DNA of 6,683 bases from contig JBGTAR010000310.1 in assembly GCA_041749815.1 (NCBI GenBank), forward strand, positions 1 to 6,683, given 5' to 3'. Position numbers and translations under genes: made by a program. Source of the DNA: JAJTZA01 sp041749815. GTDB lineage: Bacteria > Verrucomicrobiota > Verrucomicrobiia > Chthoniobacterales > Terrimicrobiaceae. Position 1 is the first letter of the stretch. Every line of letters starts with the position of its first letter. Below the pieces are notes generated by a model, which worked only from the letters and a program-made list of their open reading frames with translations, was not told the origin of the DNA and did no database searches. This document shows, one piece after another, positions 1 through 5,707 of the stretch.

Positions 1-1143
1 CGGCCAAATCCCATCAGTTGCGTAATAATTCTGCGCGGTGAACCAGCCTTGTGTTGCGGTTCGGTAGTGGAGTGAGATTCTGAGGGGATCAAAAAGCTCA
101 AACGCTGCAACGAACTCCTGATGATTGAGTCCTGCCGCAAAGACATAGGCCCCGATGAAACCAGATGGTTCCCCATCGAGGACCACCGTGCCGAGCGGTT
201 GTTCGACAATAAAACTGCCCCTTGGCTCTCCCGTGATCGCCAGTTCCAGGGTCTGGTCGCTCGAGATGAATTGGAAGGCCAGCGTCTTGTTGACGAATGT
301 CGCGGCTTGGGGCAAATAACAGGCTTTCACAACCCGAAAAAATTGTTTTGCCTTTCCCGAGATGTCCGCTGTCACATCATGGTCAGAGGCCGGAGCACTC
401 ACGAGATCTGTCAGAGTTGTGCTCTGAGTCCAAATGGTCAAATCATCGGAACGTGAGATGAAGTACTTCGAGAAGGGCGAACGTCCAAATCGCAACCAAT
501 AGCTTCCTGCATCTGCAAGCAGAGCAGGCTCTGCGTCCACCAATTCCGGCAGTCCCCATGGACCGGCGGCGTCAAATGCCTCAGCGGCGGCTCCGACCCG
601 GATGATGGTGATCTGTTCGATCGTCGTGATCTCTTCAGGCGCTTGAATCGGCGTGGGCACGGACCCGATGCTGTTCACAACATCCATCCCATCCACAACC
701 TGCCCGAACACGGAATGTTTGTTGTTCAGCGATGATATCGGGTTGAGTGTGATAAAAAACTGACTGCCGTTGCTGCTCGCCCCCGAATTCCCCATCGAGA
801 GAATGCCTGCCGAGTCATGGCGCAGCGCCGGGTGGAACTCATCTCCAAAGGTATAGCCTGGACCAGCAGTTCCCTCGCCATTAGGGGCTCCTGATTGGAT
901 AATAAAGCCTGGAACCACCCGGTGAAAAGTGAGCCCGTTGTAGAACGGCTGCCTTCGCAGGGTGCCAGTGGATGTGTCCACCCATCCGCGCGTGCCCTCG
1001 ACCAAACCCACAAAATTGGCCACCGTGGTCGGGACCTTGTCATAATCAAGCCGCGCGGTGAATGCTCCGCGATTGGTCTGAAAGACAGCAAAAAGCCCAT
1101 CTTCGGTTTGTCCGGAGGCGAGCGTCGCAAAAAACACAAACAC
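1..1143 (-). CDS. Secreted cyclophilin-type peptidyl-prolyl cis-trans isomerase with C-terminal extension (3' end beyond window)
   Basis: Peptidyl-prolyl cis-trans isomerase that would speed proline isomerisation in exported proteins. Counting from GTG at 1143, the cyclophilin domain covers about residues 15-184. FHRVVPGFIIQSG holds the catalytic Arg75, Phe80 and Gln83 (R55, F60 and Q63 of human CypA). NGSQFFITLNP follows, then KHSVFG with His143 (H126 of CypA). The CypA tryptophan before the LDGKH loop is replaced, as is usual in bacteria. Residues 185-381 form an extra region with a segment around SKYFISRSDDLTIW and QFFRVVKA, a style common in large verrucomicrobial exported proteins; its function is unknown. 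The frame is open to base 1, so the C-terminus is missing. The start is uncertain. The open frame upstream of GTG encodes RGLLGAVFVFFATLASGQ, a good signal peptide, but it reaches a stop at 1183-1185 with no ATG, GTG or TTG. The domain call is firm and the start is not. Confidence 0.9.
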   Translation of the reverse strand, partial: MFVFFATLASGQTEDGLFAVFQTNRGAFTARLDYDKVPTTVANFVGLVEGTRGWVDTSTGTLRRQPFYNGLTFHRVVPGFIIQSGAPNGEGTAGPGYTFGDEFHPALRHDSAGILSMGNSGASSNGSQFFITLNPISSLNNKHSVFGQVVDGMDVVNSIGSVPTPIQAPEEITTIEQITIIRVGAAAEAFDAAGPWGLPELVDAEPALLADAGSYWLRFGRSPFSKYFISRSDDLTIWTQSTTLTDLVSAPASDHDVTADISGKAKQFFRVVKACYLPQAATFVNKTLAFQFISSDQTLELAITGEPRGSFIVEQPLGTVVLDGEPSGFIGAYVFAAGLNHQEFVAAFELFDPLRISLHYRTATQGWFTAQNYYATDGIWP

Positions 1144-1379
1144 GGCCCCAAGGAGACCACGAAATGGAAGAGGGAAAGGGATTTAGGGAAGCACTTGAGC
1201 GAACGGAAGATTTGATGCGGGGTGGTGCCAAGTTTTTTTCACCAAACCCAACCCCTTTGCAAACGAAAAAAATCTTTGAAGCTACGGGAGAGTGAGATGA
1301 TTGAGGGTGAACGAGGAGGTGGAGTCAGCACCAATGAACCTGGGGGTTTATGCCCAGATCATGACTGCCTAAAATAAAT
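1144..1379. other. Non-coding stretch upstream of the cyclophilin gene
   Basis: No gene is supported here. On the minus strand no ATG occurs between 1144 and 1359, which is why the cyclophilin start is hard to place. Short A/T runs at about 1231-1240 and 1265-1273 could belong to its promoter, but I see no convincing -35/-10 pair. On the plus strand a GAGGAGGT at 1313-1320 precedes ATG at 1334 by 13 bases, but that frame stops after 12 codons. CTGGG and CCCAG around 1340-1357 could form a small hairpin. Confidence 0.5.
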
Positions 1380-1535
1380 CGCGCGGAGACGCAGAGGGAA
1401 CACCAAGAAAGGCCAACAACCAAGGAGGACCATTCCATTTAAGCAGCGGGCTCCCGATTTTTGAATATTCAAAACCATGCCCCTTTTTCGCTTTTCCCCT
1501 TAAACCCCTCTTCTCCGCGCCTCCGCGCCTCTGCG
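1380..1535. repeat. Imperfect inverted element of CTCYGCGY octamers around a palindrome
   Basis: The left arm at 1380-1397 reads, on the minus strand, CTCTGCGT then CTCCGCGC. The right arm at 1513-1535 reads, on the plus strand, CTCCGCGC, CTCCGCGC and CTCTGCG. The same octamer type therefore runs inward-outward on opposite strands, with 2 units on the left and about 3 on the right. Between them lie a TTTAAG/CTTAAA pair (1438-1443 and 1499-1504) and a perfect palindrome near the centre. Sequences made of 'CTCTGCGCCTCCGCG' units are familiar intergenic repeats in many environmental bacterial genomes, probably non-autonomous or REP-like. No transposase is present. Confidence 0.6.
1459..1474. repeat. 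Perfect 16-bp palindrome TTTTGAATATTCAAAA
   Basis: The sequence equals its own reverse complement over 16 bases. It sits at the middle of the octamer element, with centre 1466.5 against an element centre of about 1458. It could be the tip of a cruciform or a dimeric protein binding site. The function is unknown. Confidence 0.7.
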
Positions 1536-1645
1536 GGAGAACCTGTCTTGGACAAGCGTGTGAATAGATATTTTCTCTTTTTGCAACCGGGGCGATGGGC
1601 CAAAGCGCTCCAGCCGAAGAGTGACCCATTCTTCGTTTTACGCCC

Positions 1646-2581
1646 TCACCCGGAACTTTTCACCTGCTTCTGTTTGCGCGAAGCGAGCAAAAAGCCCACG
1701 CCCATCACCACAAGAAAAATGGACAGAAATTGACCCCGGGTGAGCTCACCGGTGAGGGCTGCGTCAGGCTGACGGAACATCTCACAGAAAATCCGGGCGA
1801 TGGCATAGCCGATAAAAAACACGCCGGTTAAAACCCCATTTCGCCATCGAAAGCGGGTCCGAAGAAACCACAGCAGAGCAAAAAGCAGAGCCCCCTCCAG
1901 TGTGGCTTCATAAATTTGGGAGGGATGGCGGGGTGAGAGGGTCACGGCCAGTTGTTCCCTCAACGCCGGGGAGTTGCCCACATTTGCGATAATTGCCTCC
2001 ACGGAATTCCAGGCCGGATTGAGCGTCACGGCTTCCGCAATGGCAAGTCGGGCCATCTCCGGGGGACCATCATAGAGCTCTTTGGGAAACTGCACCGCCC
2101 AGGGCACGGTGGCCACCCGGCCATAAAGTTCGCCATTGATAAAATTGGCAATCCGCCCAAAGAGCAGCCCGAGCGGTGTCACAACAACAATGTTATCACC
2201 GAGATTCAGCCATGAGACCTTATGACGTCGCGCGAACCAGAGCGTATAAAGCACCACCCCCAAAATTCCTCCATGCGCCGACATTCCGCCCTCATTGAGT
2301 CGAAAGAAGACGAGCGGATCCGCGAGCAGGCCCGGCAGATTGTAGAACAGCATGTATCCCAGCCGCCCGCCCAGGATCACCCCAAAAAACGCCGTCCCAA
2401 AAATAAAATCCCCCACCTGATCCGGTCGCAAATCGCTGAATCCCTGACGGGCCAACCGCCGATAAAGCAGGAACCCCAGAAAGAAAGCCGCCAGATACGC
2501 CATCCCATACCACCGAATCCCCCATGTTTCAGTGAACTGAATCAGGAAGGGGTTCAGGTCATGGACATAATACGCAAGCAT
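1646..2581 (-). CDS. lgt: Prolipoprotein diacylglyceryl transferase
   Basis: Inner-membrane enzyme that moves the diacylglyceryl group of phosphatidylglycerol onto the lipobox cysteine of prolipoproteins, the first step of lipoprotein maturation. The 311-residue protein has the usual multi-spanning layout. The start MLAYYVHDLNPF and RWYGMAYL (Tyr25) are typical. SAHGG carries His103. The family signature GRIANFINGELYGR carries Arg143, Asn146 and Gly154, in the same positions as in E. coli Lgt. PRHPSQIYEA is present. GYAIAR gives Tyr259 and Arg263, matching E. coli Tyr235 and Arg239. A loop of roughly 45 residues between WAVQFP and PRHPSQ is longer than in E. coli. All known essential residues are present, so it should be active. 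It starts 17 bp after the fabV stop and is probably co-transcribed with it. No clear Shine-Dalgarno precedes the ATG. Confidence 0.98.
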   Translation of the reverse strand: MLAYYVHDLNPFLIQFTETWGIRWYGMAYLAAFFLGFLLYRRLARQGFSDLRPDQVGDFIFGTAFFGVILGGRLGYMLFYNLPGLLADPLVFFRLNEGGMSAHGGILGVVLYTLWFARRHKVSWLNLGDNIVVVTPLGLLFGRIANFINGELYGRVATVPWAVQFPKELYDGPPEMARLAIAEAVTLNPAWNSVEAIIANVGNSPALREQLAVTLSPRHPSQIYEATLEGALLFALLWFLRTRFRWRNGVLTGVFFIGYAIARIFCEMFRQPDAALTGELTRGQFLSIFLVVMGVGFLLASRKQKQVKSSG

Positions 2582-2598
2582 GCGGGACGCTCTGGCAA

Positions 2599-3780
2599 TC
2601 AGCCCAAACTCGGAAGCGGTCGGATCGGATCAGTCTCGGCGTCATAGTCAACGCCCTCCAATCCAAAACCAAACAGCCGGTAAAATTCCTGCTGATAACC
2701 CGCAAAATCCGTATCCCTGTCAATGGACTCGGTGGTGACCGTGTTCCACGCTTGTGCAACCTCGGCCTGCACCTCGGGACGCATTTCCCAGTCATCAATG
2801 CGGATACGGCCCTTGTCATCCAACAACTCGGCATGACCCAACCGCTCGGAAAACAGGCGGTAAATCTGCTCAATGCAGCCCTCATGAAGGCCTTTGGCTT
2901 TCATGACTTTGTAGAGAATGGAAATATAGAGAGGCACGACCGGGATCGCCGAGCTCGCCTGGGTCACAAGCGCCTTGTTCACCGACACAACCGCCGTGCC
3001 CGCACCGAAGCGCGTGTTCATGGCTTTTGCCGTTTCTTCAAGATGCACTTTCGCGCGACCAATGGTTCCATCCGTATAAATCGCCCACGTGATTTCCGGC
3101 CCAATATAAGAATACGCCACCGTTTGAAAGCCCTCGGACAGAACCCCGGCCTCGGATAAGGCATCAATCCAGAGCTTCCAGTCCTCACCACCCATCACTT
3201 TCACCGTATGAAAAACCTCCTCCTCGGTGGCCGGTTCAATCGTGACGGTCTCCACTTCCTTCTTGTCAGTGTTCAGATTTTTGTTCGTGAATGTCGAGGA
3301 CGTGGGCTTGAGCACGGATTTATAAATTTCGCCGCTCTCGGGGTCCACCCGCCGGGGAGACGCCAGGCTGTAAACCACCGCATCGACCTGGCCCAGGTCC
3401 GCTTTGATCGTTTCAATCACCTGCTGCTTGAGTTCCTTGGAAAACGCATCCCCATTAAAGCTCTTGGCATAAAGGCCCTCCGCATGAGCCGCCTTCTCAA
3501 AAGCCACCGAATTATACCAACCGGCCGAGGCCGTCTTTTTTTCGACCCCCTCCTTCTCAAAAAACACCCCAATCGTTGAAGCCCCCGCTCCAAACGCCGG
3601 CACAATCCGCGACGCCAGCCCGTAGCCAGTCGAAGCACCAACCACCAACACCCGCTTTGGAGCACCCTCCAAACGCGGCTGCGCCTTCACATAATCGATC
3701 TGCAGATGCACATGCGCCGCACACCCTTCGGGATGCGACGTCGTGCAAATAAAACCGCGGATTTTTGGGGAAATAATCAT
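2599..3780 (-). CDS. fabV: Trans-2-enoyl-ACP reductase, FabV type (NADH)
   Basis: Catalyses the last step of each fatty-acid elongation cycle, reducing trans-2-enoyl-ACP with NADH; it is the FabI-independent, triclosan-tolerant class. The 393-residue length fits the family (about 400). I start it at the ATG at 3778-3780 because MIISPKIRGFICTTSHPEGC is the conserved FabV N-terminus; the 24 codons further upstream are not family-like. The Rossmann motif KRVLVVGASTGYGLASR spans residues 42-58, with acidic Glu75 in GVFFEKEG suited to NADH. YSLASPRR follows at 137-144. The catalytic pair is Tyr235-x8-Lys244 in IYTDGTIGRAK, the same numbering as in Burkholderia FabV. TQASSAIPVVPLYIS (273-287) is the conserved loop and helix near the substrate. 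It is the first gene of a probable fabV-lgt operon. No obvious ribosome site precedes the ATG. Confidence 0.97.
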   Translation of the reverse strand: MIISPKIRGFICTTSHPEGCAAHVHLQIDYVKAQPRLEGAPKRVLVVGASTGYGLASRIVPAFGAGASTIGVFFEKEGVEKKTASAGWYNSVAFEKAAHAEGLYAKSFNGDAFSKELKQQVIETIKADLGQVDAVVYSLASPRRVDPESGEIYKSVLKPTSSTFTNKNLNTDKKEVETVTIEPATEEEVFHTVKVMGGEDWKLWIDALSEAGVLSEGFQTVAYSYIGPEITWAIYTDGTIGRAKVHLEETAKAMNTRFGAGTAVVSVNKALVTQASSAIPVVPLYISILYKVMKAKGLHEGCIEQIYRLFSERLGHAELLDDKGRIRIDDWEMRPEVQAEVAQAWNTVTTESIDRDTDFAGYQQEFYRLFGFGLEGVDYDAETDPIRPLPSLG

Positions 3781-4031
3781 GACCAAAATCTTTGACGCCT
3801 TTTTCCCCCCGACGCAAGACATCCTTGGCAGGCAACAGCATCCATGAAGCATGCTCCCGCAACCTCCCTGGGACCGCTGGCGTCCCGCCGGCTTTCCGTA
3901 ATCGCCTCCCTCAATAAAAAACCCTTATCCAGATTTCACTCGAATCGCCGAAGAAACTCTGACCGGGACAAGGAAGGAACAAGCGACTTTAAAAAACTGC
4001 CGGTGTTCCTGATGACGAGACATGGCAGCTC
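3781..4031. other. Intergenic DNA upstream of fabV
   Basis: This must hold the fabV promoter (minus strand), but I see no clear -35/-10 pair. At 3868-3884 a 5-bp stem GGGAC/GTCCC with a 7-base loop lies in a 'GGGACCGCTGGCGTCCCGCC' motif that resembles dispersed verrucomicrobial repeats. On the plus strand the 3962-4010 stretch could encode a badly decayed part of the integrase (RDKEGTSDFKKLP, compared with the RDGKG...LP of IntI proteins), but this is too weak to annotate. Confidence 0.4.
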
Positions 4032-4488
4032 GGCGTGGAGGGCGACGCCCACATGCCCGAGGCCCTCATGCGGAAATACCCCAATGCCTCACGCGAATGG
4101 CCATGGCAGTTTCTGTTTCCCTCAGCAACCCTTTGCCCACATCCACGAACCGGAAGAATCGCCAGATATCATCTTCATGATGCGTCTATGCAGCGCCAAT
4201 TTAAGGAAGCCACTCGCAAAGCCCGACTTTCCAAACCCGCAACGTGCCATACCCTCCATCATTCCATCACTCCGCTGCGCTTCGGTTGCCTCCCGGCTGC
4301 ACCAGTTACTTACCCTCCCAAAGCTGCGCTAACGCGCGGGTGTTGCAACTCATCTACTCGAAAGTGGTATCGACATCCGGACAGTTCAGGATTTGCTTGG
4401 CCATACTGACGTCTCAACAACCATGATCTATCTCCATGTATTAAAGCGACCAGGAGCCGGAGGCCCCAGCCCTCTGGACCTTGCATGA
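4032..4488 (+). pseudogene. Decayed integron integrase (IntI-type tyrosine recombinase), C-terminal part
   Basis: Two blocks in different frames together read as the end of an integron integrase. The first block, to about 4265, has MPEALMRKYPNASREWPWQF, the IntI-specific insert found between catalytic boxes in integron integrases but not in XerC/XerD. ARLSKPATCHTLHHS follows, aligning with the HTLRHS box of IntI1. The second block, from about 4342, has VATHLLESGIDIRTVQDLL, then LGH at 4396-4404, TTMIYLHVLK with the nucleophile Tyr codon at 4429-4431, and GAGGPSPLD before a TGA at 4486-4488. This closely follows the IntI1 tail. It cannot be functional: the N-terminal half with the first catalytic Arg is missing, the HxxR Arg is His (4257-4259), and 76 inserted bases shift the frame. 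It once carried out integron cassette recombination. Family confidence is high because insert and tail both match; the exact left boundary is uncertain. Confidence 0.85.
4266..4341. repeat. 76-bp insertion inside the integrase relic, with 8-bp direct repeat
   Basis: The integrase reading breaks after the Ser codon of CHTLHHS (4263-4265) and resumes at GTT GCA ACT CAT (V-A-T-H, for F-A-T-H) at 4342. The intervening 76 bases shift the frame by one. They contain GCTGCGCT twice (4274-4281 and 4323-4330), a sign of local duplication or a small inserted element. The boundaries are inferred from protein alignment by eye. Confidence 0.55.
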
Positions 4489-4522
4489 ATACGTAGGGCA
4501 GAGCCGGACATCTTGATTTTAC

Positions 4523-4551
4523 TTGAATAGGGGTCTCATTGGTGGTTTAAA
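4523..4551 (+). promoter_or_regulatory. Candidate sigma-70-type promoter for the PEP-CTERM gene
   Basis: TTGAAT (4523-4528) and TTTAAA (4546-4551) are separated by exactly 17 bases. Transcription would start near 4558 and give a leader of about 118 bases before the ATG at 4676. This is a consensus-like match only. Confidence 0.4.
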
Positions 4552-4562
4552 AAAACCAATGA
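4536..4562. promoter_or_regulatory. Inverted repeat flanking the -10 box: possible operator
   Basis: TCATTGGT (4536-4543) and ACCAATGA (4555-4562) are perfect 8-bp inverted arms around an 11-base loop holding the candidate -10 TTTAAA. An inverted repeat straddling a -10 is a usual place for a dimeric repressor to bind. It could instead end transcription from the integrase side, but the T-rich side lies in the loop rather than after the stem. Confidence 0.4.
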
Positions 4563-4671
4563 AGCGCCATGGACGAAGTCTGCCCTTCCGGGCGACTCAA
4601 TAACACTGTTCGGCGATGCTAGGCGCTTTTCAAATCTTCTCCAAACCACCAACCACCGCAACAACCTAGCA
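4562..4671 (+). promoter_or_regulatory. Structured leader with overlapping alternative stems
   Basis: Stem A pairs AAGCGCC (4562-4568) with GGCGCTT (4622-4628). Inside it lies a hairpin GTC-t-GCCC-TTCC-GGGC-GAC (4578-4596). Stem B pairs TGCTAGG (4617-4623) with CCTAGCA (4665-4671), ending four bases before the ATG at 4676. A and B share 4622-4623, so they cannot both form fully. No known riboswitch class is recognised. The start has no Shine-Dalgarno and sits in an AC-rich stretch. Confidence 0.35.
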
Positions 4672-4675
4672 CACC

Positions 4676-5539
4676 ATGAAACACACCATCTGCCACGCCC
4701 TCGTATTGCTCTCAACTCTTGCCGTTCCGCTCTGGCCTGCGTCCGTCTCAGCCGCGCCGCTGGTCACAGCAAATGTGGGCGATAATACAGGCACCTCCAC
4801 CCCGAGCCAATCGCAGTCCAGCGGCAGCGTGTCTGATGCAGAGAGCGGTGCGAACTCCGCCGGGAGCACCGATGGAACCGCGTTTGCCTCGTTCGGCCTC
4901 CTCCGCGCCTTCGGGCAGAGTTCCGCCGTGAACAGTAATTTAATTTTTTCTAACTCTGCCGCGAGTTGGAAGGACGATTTCTTTATCGATGCGCCAGGGC
5001 TCACTGGCACCTTCGGCAAGGTGAAGGTCCGTTTTATGATCGATGGCAGCCTCTCGGCTTCGAGCAATGGCGCCACGCCTCAAAACGGATTTAGCCTTAC
5101 TGAAAGCAAGGGAGAAGCCGCCTACACCTTCGGCGTGGACCCTAGCTTCTCGGACACGAAAACGGAAACGCGACGCGCAAATGGCACGTCCACCGGCACG
5201 CCGTTTCTTGGCATCATGCAGGAGGTGGTGCTCGACTTTACCTACGGGCAGTGGCTGAACGACGTCACGCTGCGCATCAACGCCCGCAGCCAGGCTTACG
5301 CTGAGAATTCTGGTGCTTTTACCGCCAGCGCATCCGCCAACCTGGCGAATACCGCCACTTGGGAAGGCTTCGCCGAAGTGCTGGATGCTGGGAACAATGT
5401 CGTTACCAACTATTCGTTCCAGTCAGCCTCGGGTGCTAATTATGTCCAGCCGATTCCCGAACCCGGGTCCGCAACATTGCTGGCGGCAACTGGTCTCCTG
5501 TTCGGCCTAATGCGCCGCAAACGGTGTCCGCGGTGCTGA
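4676..5539 (+). CDS. PEP-CTERM sorting domain protein, function unknown
   Basis: Exported protein of 287 residues with both ends of a PEP-CTERM substrate. The N-terminal signal peptide has a hydrophobic core ALVLLSTLAVPLW and likely cleavage after PASVSA (about residue 26). The mature part is rich in Ser, Thr, Ala, Asn and Gly and contains no cysteine. A Ser/Gly-rich linker (37-66) is followed by predicted beta-rich segments and an acidic-aromatic stretch SWKDDFFIDAPGLTGTFGKV. The sorting signal is PEPGSATLLAATGLLFGLM (261-279) followed by RRKR. In such proteins an exosortase removes the tail and the product reaches the surface or matrix. No exosortase gene lies in this window. The protein ends unusually in CPRC after the basic cluster. 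I cannot assign a function to the body. It lies downstream of the candidate promoter at 4523 and a structured leader, and is probably monocistronic. Confidence 0.88.
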   Translation: MKHTICHALVLLSTLAVPLWPASVSAAPLVTANVGDNTGTSTPSQSQSSGSVSDAESGANSAGSTDGTAFASFGLLRAFGQSSAVNSNLIFSNSAASWKDDFFIDAPGLTGTFGKVKVRFMIDGSLSASSNGATPQNGFSLTESKGEAAYTFGVDPSFSDTKTETRRANGTSTGTPFLGIMQEVVLDFTYGQWLNDVTLRINARSQAYAENSGAFTASASANLANTATWEGFAEVLDAGNNVVTNYSFQSASGANYVQPIPEPGSATLLAATGLLFGLMRRKRCPRC

Positions 5540-5603
5540 TTAATTGCGCCAGCTTTACACCTCATCAGCCGCAACGCCGAACGGATCCGATGGAGCAAAT
5601 CCC

Positions 5604-5696
5604 CGTCCCTTCGGGACTTCTGGCAGGTCTCCTGCTGATTCCGCTTCGCGGGCAGGATCCCTGCCAGAAGCAAGCGGTGATTCCTCATCGGGGACG
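5604..5696. repeat. Cluster of nested and competing hairpins after the PEP-CTERM gene
   Basis: Perfect 11-bp arms CTTCTGGCAGG (5617-5627) and CCTGCCAGAAG (5660-5670) could form a long stem. Two shorter hairpins sit beside or inside it: GTCCC-TTC-GGGAC (5605-5617) and CCGC-TTC-GCGG (5641-5651). GGCAGG-ATC-CCTGCC (5651-5665) competes with the long stem for the same right arm. CGTCCC (5604-5609) can also pair with GGGACG (5691-5696). There is no T-run, so it is not a standard intrinsic terminator, though it may stop or stabilise the PEP-CTERM transcript. It could also be a mobile REP-type element. Confidence 0.6.
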
Positions 5697-5707
5697 TCAA
5701 CAAATAG

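Noticed and set aside
1334..1372. Small ORF after GAGGAGGT
   Set aside because: Only 12 codons, no family resemblance, and the 13-base spacing is long.
1615..1635. Terminator after lgt (CGAAGA/TCTTCG)
   Set aside because: The only T-run follows on the plus strand, while lgt is read on the minus strand; a 6-bp stem with a 9-base loop is weak.
3781..3852. Longer fabV start giving 24 extra N-terminal residues
   Set aside because: The conserved FabV N-terminus begins at MIISPKIRGF; the extension is Cys-rich and not family-like.
3844..4332. Open plus-strand frame of 162 codons
   Set aside because: Its composition is low-complexity Pro/Ser/Arg and it lies in a different frame from the integrase blocks, which explain the region better.
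4035..4409. Treating the 124-codon frame as an intact gene
   Set aside because: Only the part to about 4265 is integrase-like; the rest is read out of frame after the 76-bp insertion.
4562..4628. attC or attI recombination site beside the integrase relic
   Set aside because: The 67-base span with AAGCGCC/GGCGCTT ends resembles an attC in size, and GCTAGGC resembles GTTRRRY, but no matching RYYYAAC partner or internal box pair is present.
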